64,000 nucleotides of DNA from Pseudomonadota bacterium. GTDB taxonomy: Bacteria; Desulfobacterota; Desulfarculia; Desulfarculales; Desulfarculaceae. Positions 50,084 to 59,674 of this stretch are shown here, piece by piece. Position 1 is the first letter of the stretch. Each line of letters opens with the position of its first letter. Where the stretch lies: NCBI GenBank assembly GCA_018896025.1, contig JAHIND010000017.1, positions 310,001-374,000 of the forward strand, written 5' to 3'. The notes beneath the pieces were generated by a model. It saw only the letters and a program-made list of their open reading frames with translations. It was not told where the DNA came from and did no database searches. The position numbers and the translations under genes were made by a program.

Positions 50084-51163
50084 TTACTGCTTGACGTGGG
50101 TGAACATGAAGACCCCCACCAGGCCGAAGAACAGGTTGGGCAGCCAAGCGGTAATGATCGGCGGGAGAATGCCGGAGTAGCCGAAGATGGTCTTTACGTA
50201 GCTGAAGCCCACCCAATAGAACAGGGCCACCCCCAGGCCAATGATAATCGCGGCGGGCAAAAAGCGGCCCTTTTCCTTGAACATGGCCAGAGGTATGCCG
50301 ATGAGGGCCATAATCAGGCACACGAAGGGGAAGGATAGCTTGGCCTGCATGTCCACCCGCTGGCGGATGGGGTCAAAGCCCTGGCCCTCCAGCTTAGCCA
50401 CGTAGCGGGCCAGTTCGCCCAGGCTCATCTCCTCGCTGGGCTTGCTCATCTGGCTGAAGTCGGACGGCTTCTCCGGCAGGGTCATTGCCAGTTGCTTGAA
50501 TATCTGGGCGCTATAGCCCCCGCCGGGCAGGCGGCGCTGGTACAGGCCGTTGAAGAACACCCACTCGCCCCCAATATAACGGGCCCGCTCGGCGTCGATG
50601 CGCTCGGTGAGGGTGAAATCCGGCCCGAAGCGGTAGCAGGTGACCTTGGACAGGCTCTGGCTGTCGGGCAGGTACACCCCCACCTGGTAGATGGAGTTCT
50701 GTCCCTTGAACCAGAAATGCTCGGTCTGGTACAGCTTGCCCGGCTGCTTCTCCACCCGCACGTTCCAGATGTAGTTGGTCCGGGTCTTGGTGATGGGCAG
50801 CACCACCTCGTTGATCAGCGCCACCCCCAGGGCTAGGACCATGGCCAACAATATGATGGGCAGGCTGAAGCGGAAAATGCTTATCCCGCTGGACTTGACC
50901 GCCACGATCTCGTTCTTTTTGGCCATGAGCCCTAGGGAGAGGATGCTGGACATGAGGATGGCCATGGGGATCATCAGGGCGGTGATCTCCGGCACCTGGA
51001 GCAGGAAATAGCTGAACATGGCCGAGCCGGGCACCCCGGCCTCCATGAAGTTGTCCACCTTTTCGATGAAATCGAACAGGGTGAAGATGGCCACGAAGCC
51101 GACCACCAGAAAGCCGAAGAGCTTTAGGAACTCGCGGGCCACGTATAGGGCTAAGATGCGCAC
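50084..51163 (-). CDS. lptG: LPS export permease LptG
   Basis: This 359-residue YjgP/YjgQ-family protein has three N-terminal transmembrane helices (about 10-35, 55-80 and 95-120), a periplasmic beta-jellyroll-like domain (about 125-260) and three C-terminal helices. With LptF and the LptB ATPase it extracts lipopolysaccharide from the inner membrane for transport to the cell surface. The start is GTG 51163, directly after the lptF stop, with GGAGG. Assignment as LptG rather than LptF rests on gene order. Confidence 0.88.
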   Translation of the reverse strand: MRILALYVAREFLKLFGFLVVGFVAIFTLFDFIEKVDNFMEAGVPGSAMFSYFLLQVPEITALMIPMAILMSSILSLGLMAKKNEIVAVKSSGISIFRFSLPIILLAMVLALGVALINEVVLPITKTRTNYIWNVRVEKQPGKLYQTEHFWFKGQNSIYQVGVYLPDSQSLSKVTCYRFGPDFTLTERIDAERARYIGGEWVFFNGLYQRRLPGGGYSAQIFKQLAMTLPEKPSDFSQMSKPSEEMSLGELARYVAKLEGQGFDPIRQRVDMQAKLSFPFVCLIMALIGIPLAMFKEKGRFLPAAIIIGLGVALFYWVGFSYVKTIFGYSGILPPIITAWLPNLFFGLVGVFMFTHVKQ

Positions 51164-52351
51164 CTAGACCTCCGTGGCTCCATGCCGGCCCATGCCCCGC
51201 AGGCGGCGGATGAGGTCCGGCAAACGGTCCACCTTGTCCAGCAGGGGAATGGGGGCCTCGTTGAGGGCCTGGCGGAACATGAGGATGCCCACCAGGGCGA
51301 AGACGATGTTGGGCACCCACATGCCCACGATGGGCGGGTAGTAGCCGCCTTCGCCAAGGGACCAGGCCGCCGACAGCAGCAGGTAATAGGCCAAAAACAC
51401 CACCAGGGCCACAGCCACCCCCCAGGAGCGGCCGCTCTTGGAGCCGATGCCCAGAGGCAGGCCGATGAGGGCCATGACCAGGCAGGCGAAGGGCAGACTG
51501 AACTTCTTCTGCAGCTCCATGTCCAGCAGGTAGTAGCGCTTGGAGTTCGGGGCCACCTTGGACATGGCGGCCAAAAGCTCGGAGACGTACATCTCCTTTT
51601 CGTGCTTGTCCTTGCGCTGTCTGGCCACGAAGGCCCCGGCGTCCAGGGTAACGTCATAGGTCTCGAACCCGGCGGTCTGAGGCGAGCGCCGGGCCGGGTC
51701 CACCGCGTAGATGCCGCCATCGTACAGGCGCAGGGTGAGCTTGCCGCCCTTGGCCGGGAAAAACTTGCCTCGCTTGGCCACGATGGTGTGCTGCTTCTTG
51801 GGGTCGCGCTGATCCACGATGAACACGTCTTTGAGCACCCCGCCGCCGGGCAGCTTGTCGATGTAGATGAGCAGGTTGGGGAAGGTGTCGATGAACGCGC
51901 CCTCTTTGAGGGCCAGATCGGCCTGGTGGGAGGCCACCTGGTAGATGAGGTTCTCGAAGCGGTTGTTGCCCCAGGGCAGGGCCCACATGGCCAGGGCGCT
52001 GGTTACCAGCCAGGAGAACAGGGCCAGGGCGGCCACCGGGGGCAAAAGCTTGGCCAGGCTCACCCCCGCCGCCTTGAGCGCCACCACCTCGTTGTCCGAG
52101 GACAGGCGCAAGAAGGCGATGAGCACCCCCAGCAGGGTGGCCATGGGGATGGTGAACACCAGGAAGTAAGGCATGGTGTACATGAGCAGGCGTCCCACCA
52201 CGTCCAGCCCCACCCCACGGCTCACCACCAGGTCGGTGAGCTCCATGATCTTGGCCATGAGCAGCACAAAGGTGAACACACCCAGGCTCACGAAGTAGGG
52301 CGAAAGCATCTCGAAAAGGAGATATCGGTGGATTATCCTTGCCTTGAACAT
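51164..52351 (-). CDS. lptF: LPS export permease LptF
   Basis: This 395-residue YjgP/YjgQ-family protein begins IIHRYLLFEMLSPYF, the usual amphipathic start of LptF, with three helices, a periplasmic domain (about 135-270) and three more helices. It is the first gene of an lptF-lptG pair with zero-base spacing. The pair shows that the organism makes lipopolysaccharide or a similar glycolipid; lptE is found at 59143. The gene is divergent from the dGTPase-like gene with 47 bases between. Confidence 0.9.
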   Translation of the reverse strand: MFKARIIHRYLLFEMLSPYFVSLGVFTFVLLMAKIMELTDLVVSRGVGLDVVGRLLMYTMPYFLVFTIPMATLLGVLIAFLRLSSDNEVVALKAAGVSLAKLLPPVAALALFSWLVTSALAMWALPWGNNRFENLIYQVASHQADLALKEGAFIDTFPNLLIYIDKLPGGGVLKDVFIVDQRDPKKQHTIVAKRGKFFPAKGGKLTLRLYDGGIYAVDPARRSPQTAGFETYDVTLDAGAFVARQRKDKHEKEMYVSELLAAMSKVAPNSKRYYLLDMELQKKFSLPFACLVMALIGLPLGIGSKSGRSWGVAVALVVFLAYYLLLSAAWSLGEGGYYPPIVGMWVPNIVFALVGILMFRQALNEAPIPLLDKVDRLPDLIRRLRGMGRHGATEV

Positions 52352-52398
52352 GGATGGGAGTCTAAAGGTTGGAGGTGGGTTTGTAAAGGAGAGTGGTG

Positions 52399-53451
52399 AT
52401 GAACCTCAGAATGCAACGCGAGGCCCTGGAGGAGCAGATACTTAGCCCCCATGCCACCCGCTCTGCGGCCAGCAAGGGACGCCAGCGGCCCGAGCGCGAG
52501 GACCCCCTGCGCCCGGCCTTCCAGCACGACCGCGACCGCATCCTTTATTGCAAGGCTTTCCGCCGCCTGAAGCACAAGACCCAGGTTTTTTTGGCCCCCA
52601 CGGGCGACCATTACCGCACCAGGCTCACCCACACCCTGGAGGTATCCCAGATAGCCCGCACCATGGCCAGGGCCCTGAGGCTCAATGAGGACCTCACAGA
52701 GGCCATCGCCATGGGCCACGACCTGGGGCACACCCCATTCGGCCACGCCGGCGAATCGGTGTTGAACGATGTTTTGCCCGGCGGCTTCAAGCACCACCAG
52801 CAATCGCTACGAGTGGTGGAGCTTTTGGAGAAAAACGGCAAGGGCCTGAACCTGACCTTCGAGGTGCGCCAGGGCATCGCCGGGCACTCCAAGGGCAAAG
52901 GGCCCTTTTTGCCCAAGCGGGGGGAAAAGACCAAGTTGACCCTGGAGGGCCAACTGGTGCGCGCCGCCGACGTCATGGCCTACATCGCCCACGACACCGA
53001 AGACGCCATCCGGGGCGGAGTGCTCAAACGCAGCCAACTTCCCAAGCCGGTGGTCAAGGTCTTGGGCTCCACCCTGAGCCGCCAGATAAACACCATGGTC
53101 AGCGACCTCATCACCCAGAGCGCGGCCGCCGGGGGCGGGGCCTTGCGCATGCGCCCGGAGGTGGAAGCGGCCATGAAGGAGCTGAGGGCCTTTCTCTACA
53201 AGCGGGTCTACGAGAACATGGAGGTGCACGAGGACTTCCTGAAGGCCTCCAAGGTGGTCACCGAGCTGTTCGAGATGCTCTGCGACCCCAAGTACAACCA
53301 CACCTACCGGGAGTACCTGGGCGGCCAGCCGCCCACAGACCTGGCCGAGCGCCGGCGGGCCGCCGCCGACTACATCGCGGGCATGACCGACCGCTACGCC
53401 CTGAACATGTACCACAGCGTGTTTTTGCCCCATCCCTGGGGGAGGATGTAG
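52399..53451 (+). CDS. dGTP triphosphohydrolase-like HD protein
   Basis: This 350-residue HD-domain protein has RLTHTLEVSQIARTMARAL (about 75), MGHDLGHTPFGHAGE (about 105) with the HD metal pair, and later AYIAHDTEDAIRGG. This is the bacterial Dgt-like group that hydrolyses dNTPs to nucleoside and triphosphate; the shorter type is often called a deoxyguanosinetriphosphate triphosphohydrolase-like protein. The start ATG 52399 follows AAAGGAGAG. After its stop the sequence turns AT-rich, at the border of the restriction-modification insert. Confidence 0.9.
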   Translation: MNLRMQREALEEQILSPHATRSAASKGRQRPEREDPLRPAFQHDRDRILYCKAFRRLKHKTQVFLAPTGDHYRTRLTHTLEVSQIARTMARALRLNEDLTEAIAMGHDLGHTPFGHAGESVLNDVLPGGFKHHQQSLRVVELLEKNGKGLNLTFEVRQGIAGHSKGKGPFLPKRGEKTKLTLEGQLVRAADVMAYIAHDTEDAIRGGVLKRSQLPKPVVKVLGSTLSRQINTMVSDLITQSAAAGGGALRMRPEVEAAMKELRAFLYKRVYENMEVHEDFLKASKVVTELFEMLCDPKYNHTYREYLGGQPPTDLAERRRAAADYIAGMTDRYALNMYHSVFLPHPWGRM

Positions 53452-53577
53452 GGGGGCAATACTTTGTATATTTAGCTAGTTGAATCAAAACCCATCACAA
53501 AATATGGACCTCGGGCGAACCATCCTGTCGGTTGCCTCCTAGCCCGGGGTGATAGGTCGCGGCCTTGCTTTTATCGA

Positions 53578-53606
53578 TTGTAATTTCAGGCCTAATACCC
53601 TATATT
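53578..53606 (+). promoter_or_regulatory. Promoter of the restriction-modification operon
   Basis: TTGTAA (53578-53583) and TATATT (53601-53606) are separated by 17 bp. A CCCGGG site lies 30 bases upstream at 53543-53548. The 206-bp gap 53452-53657 shows no controller gene. Confidence 0.6.
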
Positions 53607-53657
53607 GTGGAAAAGAAAGCTGAGCTGCTACATGTTGTGGCTAGTTAAGGAATTTAA

Positions 53658-54530
53658 ATGAAACGCATCAAGATAAGGCCACCTCAAAAGATCAGTCTCG
53701 ATGACTCGTTAATCCTTGAGGGCGACGCCTTGCAAGCCTTGAGCCTGCTACCTTCCAATTCGGTGCAATGTGTTGTCACCTCCCCACCTTACTGGGGTCT
53801 ACGCGACTATCACATCGGGGGACAGATTGGCCTGGAAAAGACCCTACCCCAGTTTCTTAACCACCTAGTGGCTATATTCAATGAAGTCAAACGAGTCATC
53901 CGCGATGACGGAACCCTTTGGCTTAACATCGGCGACGGCTACACCAGCGGCAACCGCGGCTACCGGGCCACGGACAAGAAAAACCCGGCCAGAGCCATGG
54001 CCATAAGGCCAGACACGCCTGATGGCTTAAAGCCCAAAGACCTCCAAGGCATTCCGTGGAGGCTAGCTTTTGCTCTTCAAGATGATGGCTGGTATCTGCG
54101 AAGTGACATTGTCTGGCACAAACCCAACGCCATGCCCGAAAGCGTCAAGGACCGTCCAACCCGGGCCCACGAATACTTGTTCATGCTTACCAAGTCGGAA
54201 CGCTATTACTACGACTATGAAGCGGTGAAGGAGATCGGCTCAAACGGCAAGCTTCGCAACCGGCGGAGTGTCTGGAATATTCATACCCAGGCGTTCCCCG
54301 GAGCACATTTTGCGACTTTCCCTCCCAGCCTGATTGAGCCCTGCATCATGGCGTCTTCAAAGCCCGACGACTTCGTTCTCGACCCATTTTTTGGCTCTGG
54401 CACTGTGGGAGCCGTATGCGAAGAGCAGCAACGAATGTATGTGGGAATTGAGCTGAATCCAAAATACGTCGCACTGGCAGCCAATAGATTAAGCGCCGCG
54501 CAAGAAAGCATAATCAGGGTGGCTGTGTGA
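53658..54530 (+). CDS. Type II DNA methyltransferase, probably N4-cytosine
   Basis: This 290-residue beta-class methyltransferase has motif IV TSPPYWGLRDY near residue 41, which precedes the S-adenosylmethionine motif I DPFFGSGTVGAV near 239, as expected for the beta order. The SPPY tetrad usually marks N4-cytosine methylation. The ATG has AAGGA before it. It overlaps the endonuclease gene by GTGA, so both are made from one message, with the methyltransferase first. Codon use is more AT-rich than in its neighbours. The specificity CCCGGG is inferred from the partner's family. Confidence 0.93.
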   Translation: MKRIKIRPPQKISLDDSLILEGDALQALSLLPSNSVQCVVTSPPYWGLRDYHIGGQIGLEKTLPQFLNHLVAIFNEVKRVIRDDGTLWLNIGDGYTSGNRGYRATDKKNPARAMAIRPDTPDGLKPKDLQGIPWRLAFALQDDGWYLRSDIVWHKPNAMPESVKDRPTRAHEYLFMLTKSERYYYDYEAVKEIGSNGKLRNRRSVWNIHTQAFPGAHFATFPPSLIEPCIMASSKPDDFVLDPFFGSGTVGAVCEEQQRMYVGIELNPKYVALAANRLSAAQESIIRVAV

Positions 54531-55504
54531 CCGCAGAAATTAACATTCCCGCTCCCGACCTTCAAATAGCTTTTTCTTTTGACTTGGCCCAAATTAGGCG
54601 AGTTTATCTTCAAGATGCACTGAGCAATACCATAAACGACCTGGACCTAACTACTCTCGACCTCCAGCTTAAAGAATACGTACCACAAGATAGCCTAAAA
54701 ATTCTCGCCAAACGTGGGCTGCGGGGGGAGTTGGTTTTCCCAATTCCTTGCATTCTGGAAACTAATCCCTTCATGCTCGGTTATTATCGTTTGCTGCTCG
54801 GATTTAGCAAAAAGGAATTCTATACCACCAAATTCGGAGTAAGTGGCTTCAAGGCCATGGAGGAAAAGGGCAACTTAAGCGAAAAAAACAAGGAAAGGCT
54901 ACCTGATTTATGTAAAGGCATGATTAGCAGTGCGTGCGCTTTGCTTGATGGCATTTTGTTTGACAAAGTCAGCAAAGAACATTTTGACGAATTGACACTC
55001 TTAACTGTTGGCCCACAGTTGCGCGGTGGCACTAATGTAAAAAAGGGCGTTGCAGGCACCAAAAAGGTATTTGAAATTATCTATAAGATTGTCAAGCATG
55101 CTGCAACGGAAGCAACAGGCAGTGAAATTAAAATTACTAACGCAGCAGGCCGGATAGTTATCATTAGATTTGCGCCTGATCCGGATATTGTTATTTTCGA
55201 AAAAATGAGCACCAAAACTCATCGCAACGTTATCGCTATTGAAGTGAAAGGGGGAACTGATTTTTCAAACATTCACAACCGAGTAGGCGAAGCAGAAAAA
55301 AGCCATCAAAAAGCAAAAGCAAATGGGTATGTTGAATGTTGGACCGTAGTCAATGTTGACAATATTGACATGGATATGGCAAAAAAAGAATCGCCCTCAA
55401 CCAACCGATTTTATCGACTCTCAGCATTAAAGTCGGAAGAAGGCAAAGAATACGAAGATTTTAAGAACCGAGTCATTGGGCTCACAGGCATTACAACCGA
55501 TTAA
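54527..55504 (+). CDS. XcyI-family type II restriction endonuclease
   Basis: This 325-residue protein has VGPQLRGGTNVKKGVAGTKK near residues 163-182. It has a PD-(D/E)xK-type core with DPDIVIFEKM around 222 and IAIEVKGGTDF around 240, matching my memory of the XcyI family (C^CCGGG). The gene is strikingly AT-rich (many AAA, ATT and AAT codons), unlike the 65 percent or so GC around it, so it was probably acquired with the methyltransferase. GTG 54527 is the start, overlapping the methyltransferase stop. It appears intact. Confidence 0.85.
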   Translation: MTAEINIPAPDLQIAFSFDLAQIRRVYLQDALSNTINDLDLTTLDLQLKEYVPQDSLKILAKRGLRGELVFPIPCILETNPFMLGYYRLLLGFSKKEFYTTKFGVSGFKAMEEKGNLSEKNKERLPDLCKGMISSACALLDGILFDKVSKEHFDELTLLTVGPQLRGGTNVKKGVAGTKKVFEIIYKIVKHAATEATGSEIKITNAAGRIVIIRFAPDPDIVIFEKMSTKTHRNVIAIEVKGGTDFSNIHNRVGEAEKSHQKAKANGYVECWTVVNVDNIDMDMAKKESPSTNRFYRLSALKSEEGKEYEDFKNRVIGLTGITTD

Positions 55505-55523
55505 AGCCTGCCACAGTTTTCCC

Positions 55524-56378
55524 CTACCCCAACAACTCCAGCGCGGTCCCTGCCGCCACCTGCTCCCGCTCGCCGCTGGTGAGCGGCAGGTCTTCGAACC
55601 ACTCCCGGAAGGCCACGGCGTCGCGCCAGGGACAGTCGGTGCCGTAGAGCACCCGCTCCGGACCCTTCTGGCGGATTATCTCCACCACGCGGCGAGGTTC
55701 CACCAGCCCGCTGAGGTAGGAGATGTCGAAGTACACGTTGTCCAGGGTGAGCAGTTCGCCCAACTCCTCCCATCCGTAGAGGCTGCCCCCGTGGGCCGCG
55801 ATGATCCTCAGCTCCCGGTGGGCATGGGCCATGGCGGCTATCTGGTGGGGCTCGCACCCGGCAAAGCCATAAAAACTAAGCACCTGCTCCAGGTGAGGCT
55901 TGGCGCGCACCAGGCCCTGGGTGTGAATGGTGTCCAAGAGCACCGGCAGGCGCTCCCCGGCCAGGATGTTGAACAAGCCGGCCGCCTCGGGCTGCTCCAG
56001 AGAAAAGTGCTGGATAAAAGGGTGTAGTTTAACGCCCTTGAGTCCCAGCTCCAGCAGGTCGGCCATCTGGCGCTTGGGCTCGGCCTGGGGGTGCAGGGTG
56101 CCGAAGGGAATGATCTGGGGATGCTCGGCGCCCACCCGGGCGGCCCAACGGTTCAGCTCCCCCACCCTGCTCTTGGAGCCGGTCACCGGCAACAGCACGC
56201 AGCGGTCCGCCCCGGCCCGCTCCATGGCCGCCAGCAGGGCCTCCACCGAGCCTCCGCCGTGCACCTGCCACTTGTGGGGGCTGGTGTCGGGCAGATCCTC
56301 GTCCAAAAAGGCCAGGCGTTCGCCCAGCACCTCCAGGTCCTGGGGCAAAAAAGCATGGGTGTGTATGTCGATGAGCAT
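55524..56378 (-). CDS. Amidohydrolase-family (TIM barrel) protein
   Basis: This 284-residue protein starts MLIDIHTHAF, the HxH metal motif of amidohydrolase-2. It continues with a GVKLHPFIQHF strand, IIAAHGG (metal His) and YGTDCPW (catalytic Asp) near residue 260. The group includes decarboxylases and lactonases of aromatic metabolism and related hydrolases. ATG 56378 follows GGAGGGGG. The gene converges on the restriction endonuclease gene with a 19-base gap and has GC-rich codon use, so the insert ends between them. Substrate unknown. Confidence 0.86.
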   Translation of the reverse strand: MLIDIHTHAFLPQDLEVLGERLAFLDEDLPDTSPHKWQVHGGGSVEALLAAMERAGADRCVLLPVTGSKSRVGELNRWAARVGAEHPQIIPFGTLHPQAEPKRQMADLLELGLKGVKLHPFIQHFSLEQPEAAGLFNILAGERLPVLLDTIHTQGLVRAKPHLEQVLSFYGFAGCEPHQIAAMAHAHRELRIIAAHGGSLYGWEELGELLTLDNVYFDISYLSGLVEPRRVVEIIRQKGPERVLYGTDCPWRDAVAFREWFEDLPLTSGEREQVAAGTALELLG

Positions 56379-56597
56379 GTTCCCCCTCCAAGGCCGCGAG
56401 CTGAGCCGCAATTCAACATCAGGTGCCAGCTTCATCCATGAAAGCGCCTCAGTCAAGCCTGGCGTAACCGGCAAGCTGGTTTACAGGTGCCTGACACTGT
56501 GGTAAAAACCGCCTATCGTCCTGCAAGTACGCGGACGTTTTTTTCAACGGGCACGATCTGCTCTGCCCAGTCCTCTAAGCCCCCTCAAGGCACCATC

Positions 56598-59087
56598 ATG
56601 GAAGATAGTCAACGCTACGACCCCAAAAGCATCGAAAGCCGCTGGCAACAGCAGTGGGAACAAGACGGCATCTTCGCGGTAAGCGATGATTCCAGCAAGG
56701 AAAAGTACTACTTGCTGGAGATGTTCCCCTACCCCAGCGGCCGCATCCACATGGGCCACAGCCGGGTGTACACCATCGGCGACACCCTGGCCCGCATCCG
56801 GCGCATGCAGGGCTTCAACGTCTTGCACCCCATGGGTTGGGACGCCTTTGGCATGCCCGCGGAAAACGCGGCCATAGCCAACAAGACCCACCCCGCCCGC
56901 TGGACCTACGACAACATCGACTACATGCGCTCCCAGCTCAAGAAGCTGGGCTACTCCCACGACTGGAGCCGGGAGTTCGCCACCTGCGACCCCAGCTACT
57001 ACCGCTGGGAACAGCTCATGTTCGTGCGCATGTGGGAAAAGGGTCTGGTCTACCGCAAGAAGTCCCTGGTCAACTGGTGCGACACCTGTCAGACGGTGTT
57101 GGCCAACGAGCAGGTGGAGGCGGGCAACTGCTGGCGCTGCGACAACCCGGTGGATCAGCGGGAGCTGTTCGGCTACTTCTTCAAGATCACCGACTACGCC
57201 GACGAGCTCTTGAGCAAGCTGGACGAGCTGACCGGCTGGCCCGACTCGGTGAAGATCATGCAGCGCAACTGGATCGGCAAGTCCTACGGCGCCGAGATCC
57301 ACTTCCCCATCGAGGGCCGCGAGGGCGTGGTCCGGGTGTTCACCACCCGGGCGGACACCCTCTACGGGGCCACCTTCATGAGCCTGGCCCCGGAGCACCC
57401 CCTGGCCCTGGAGCTTAGCGCCGGGACCGAGCAGGAGCAGGCGGTACGGGAGTTCATCGCCAAGGTCAAGCGCCAGTCCTTCAGCCAGCGGGCCGACGAC
57501 AAGAGCAAGGAAGGCGTGTTCACCGGAGCCTGGTGCACCCATCCCCTCACCGGGCGGCGCATGCCGGTGTACGTGGCCAACTTCGTGCTCATGGAGTACG
57601 GCACCGGCGCGGTCATGGCCGTGCCCACCCACGACCAGCGCGACTTCGAGTTTGCCAGCGAATACGGCCTGGAGCTCATCGAGGTCATCGCCGGGCCGGA
57701 CGGCGCGGTGGGCGTGGAGAACATGACCCAGGCCTTCACCGACTACGGCACCCTGGTCAACTCCGGGCCCTTCGACGGCCTGAGCAGCGATGAGGCCAAG
57801 CGGGCCGTGGCGGCTGAGCTGGAAAAGAAGGGCATGGGCCGGGAGACCATCAACTACCGCCTGCGCGACTGGGGCATCAGCCGCCAGCGCTACTGGGGCG
57901 CGCCCATCCCGGTGATCCACTGCGACAAATGTGGCCAGGTGCCGGTGCCCGAGGCCGACCTGCCGGTGGTGCTGCCCCTGGACGCCCAGCTGCCCGAGAC
58001 CGGCGGCTCGCCCCTGCCGGACATTGAGGAGTGGGTGAACGTCTCCTGCCCCGTCTGCGGCGGCGCGGCCAAGCGCGAGACCGACACCATGGACACCTTT
58101 GTGGAGTCCTCCTGGTATTTCGCCCGCTACGCCTGCCCCCGCTACGAAGGGGGCCCCCTGGACCCCGGCCCCACCGATTACTGGATGCCGGTGAACCAGT
58201 ACATCGGCGGTATCGAGCACGCGGTGCTGCACCTGCTCTACTCGCGCTTTTTCACCAAGGTGATGCGCGACCTGGGCCTGGTAAAGGCCGACGAGCCCTT
58301 CACCAACCTGCTCACCCAGGGCATGGTCATCAAGGACGGCTCCAAGATGTCCAAGTCCAAAGGCAACGTGGTGGACCCGGACCTGATGGTGCAGCGCTAC
58401 GGCGCGGACACGGTGCGCCTGTTCATCCTGTTCGCCGCTCCCCCCGAGAAGGAGTTGGAGTGGTCGGACCGGGGCGTGGAGGGTGCCAGCCGCTTCCTGG
58501 GCCGCCTGTGGCGTCTGGGCCTGGCCGTGGCCGACCAGGCCGCCGGGGTGGCACCCTACACCGAAGGCGAGCTGCCCGAGGCGCTGGGGGCCCTGCACAC
58601 CAAGACCCACGAGACCGTCAAGAAGGTCAGCGAGGACAGCGTAGACAAGTACCAGTTCAACACCGCCATCGCGGCCATCATGGAGCTGGTCAACCAGATC
58701 AGCCTGGTGGAGCAGGACGAGACGGTGGCGGGAGATCCCCAGCGGGCGGCGGTGCTGCGCGAGGCGGTGGAAGCGGCGGTGGTGCTCATCAGCCCCATGG
58801 CTCCCCACATCGCCGACGAGCTATGGCAGCGCATGGGCGGCCGGGGCTATCTTATCGAGCACGGGTGGCCCACCTGGGACGAGGCCGCCCTGGTGCGCGA
58901 GGAGAAGTTGGTGGTGGTGCAGGTGCAGGGCAAGGTGCGCTCCAAGCTGACCATGCCCGCCGACGCCGACGACGCCGCGCTGGAGGCGGCGGCCCTGGCC
59001 GATGAAAAAGTGCAAAAATTCATCGACGGCAGGCCGGTTAAAAAGGTAATAGTAGTCCAGGGCAAGCTGGTGAATATCGTTATCTAG
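56598..59087 (+). CDS. leuS: Leucyl-tRNA synthetase
   Basis: This 829-residue class I synthetase has [15 protein letters not shown] (HIGH-type HMGH, about residue 48), a CP1 editing domain with [17 protein letters not shown] [18 protein letters not shown] (about 247) and the KMSKS signature [13 protein letters not shown] (about 584). It attaches leucine to its tRNAs in the cytosol. The ATG at 56598 has AAGG upstream; the frame continues upstream, but the residues there show no homology. The 219-bp gap ahead holds no recognised leader. lptE and holA follow on the same strand. Confidence 0.96.
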   Translation: MEDSQRYDPKSIESRWQQQWEQDGIFAVSDDSSKEKYYLLEMFPYPSGRIHMGHSRVYTIGDTLARIRRMQGFNVLHPMGWDAFGMPAENAAIANKTHPARWTYDNIDYMRSQLKKLGYSHDWSREFATCDPSYYRWEQLMFVRMWEKGLVYRKKSLVNWCDTCQTVLANEQVEAGNCWRCDNPVDQRELFGYFFKITDYADELLSKLDELTGWPDSVKIMQRNWIGKSYGAEIHFPIEGREGVVRVFTTRADTLYGATFMSLAPEHPLALELSAGTEQEQAVREFIAKVKRQSFSQRADDKSKEGVFTGAWCTHPLTGRRMPVYVANFVLMEYGTGAVMAVPTHDQRDFEFASEYGLELIEVIAGPDGAVGVENMTQAFTDYGTLVNSGPFDGLSSDEAKRAVAAELEKKGMGRETINYRLRDWGISRQRYWGAPIPVIHCDKCGQVPVPEADLPVVLPLDAQLPETGGSPLPDIEEWVNVSCPVCGGAAKRETDTMDTFVESSWYFARYACPRYEGGPLDPGPTDYWMPVNQYIGGIEHAVLHLLYSRFFTKVMRDLGLVKADEPFTNLLTQGMVIKDGSKMSKSKGNVVDPDLMVQRYGADTVRLFILFAAPPEKELEWSDRGVEGASRFLGRLWRLGLAVADQAAGVAPYTEGELPEALGALHTKTHETVKKVSEDSVDKYQFNTAIAAIMELVNQISLVEQDETVAGDPQRAAVLREAVEAAVVLISPMAPHIADELWQRMGGRGYLIEHGWPTWDEAALVREEKLVVVQVQGKVRSKLTMPADADDAALEAAALADEKVQKFIDGRPVKKVIVVQGKLVNIVI

Positions 59088-59142
59088 CCCTGGCCGGTGC
59101 AGGGTCGCCTGTCCGGACGGCGGGACCATACAGGGAGAAGCT

Positions 59143-59661
59143 GTGGTGAAGAAGCTTTCGATTGTCGGGATTTTGATGTTGGCAGTCCTGGTGGCGGCCT
59201 GCGGGTACCAGTTCCGCGGCAAGCAGAACAACCTGCCCAGCGACGTCAAGAGCATCGCCATACCGGTCTTCAAGAACAAGACCAACGAGATCCGCATCGA
59301 GCAGATCTTCACCGACGCGGTCATTCTCCAGTTCAACCGCAGCCAGATGGTGCGGGTGGTGTCCGAGAGCAACGCCGACGCGGTGCTGACCGGCACGGTG
59401 GAGCGGGTGCAGATAAATGACGTGGCCCTGACCGCCGACGACACCAGCCGCCAGCGGCGCATCACGGTGTGGGTCTCGGCCAAGCTGACCCGCACCAAGG
59501 ACGGCAAGGTCCTGTGGCAAAACAAGAGCCTGTGGCAAAACGACACCTACAACGTGAGCACCAGCCCCACGGCCACCGACTCCAGCAAGCGCGTTGCCCT
59601 CACCGCCCTGGCCAAGGTTCTGGCCCAGAGCCTGCACGACAGCGTCTTCGAGAACTTTTAG
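59143..59661 (+). CDS. lptE: LPS assembly lipoprotein
   Basis: This 172-residue lipoprotein has a signal peptide with lipobox LVAAC; the Cys at about residue 20 would be lipidated. The mature part begins GYQFRGK, then SIAIPVFKNKTNEIRIEQIFTDAVI, the usual LptE/RlpB profile (IPxFxNxT). It plugs the LptD barrel in the outer membrane for LPS assembly. Start GTG after GGGAGAAG. It lies between leuS and holA, a common order in Gram-negative bacteria. Confidence 0.92.
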   Translation: MVKKLSIVGILMLAVLVAACGYQFRGKQNNLPSDVKSIAIPVFKNKTNEIRIEQIFTDAVILQFNRSQMVRVVSESNADAVLTGTVERVQINDVALTADDTSRQRRITVWVSAKLTRTKDGKVLWQNKSLWQNDTYNVSTSPTATDSSKRVALTALAKVLAQSLHDSVFENF

Positions 59662-59674
59662 CCGGAGCATAGGG

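Noticed and set aside
56544..58808. A 754-codon minus-strand open frame
   Set aside because: It lies antisense within leuS, is rich in His, Gly, Gln and Leu as is typical for a GC-rich antisense frame, and matches no family.
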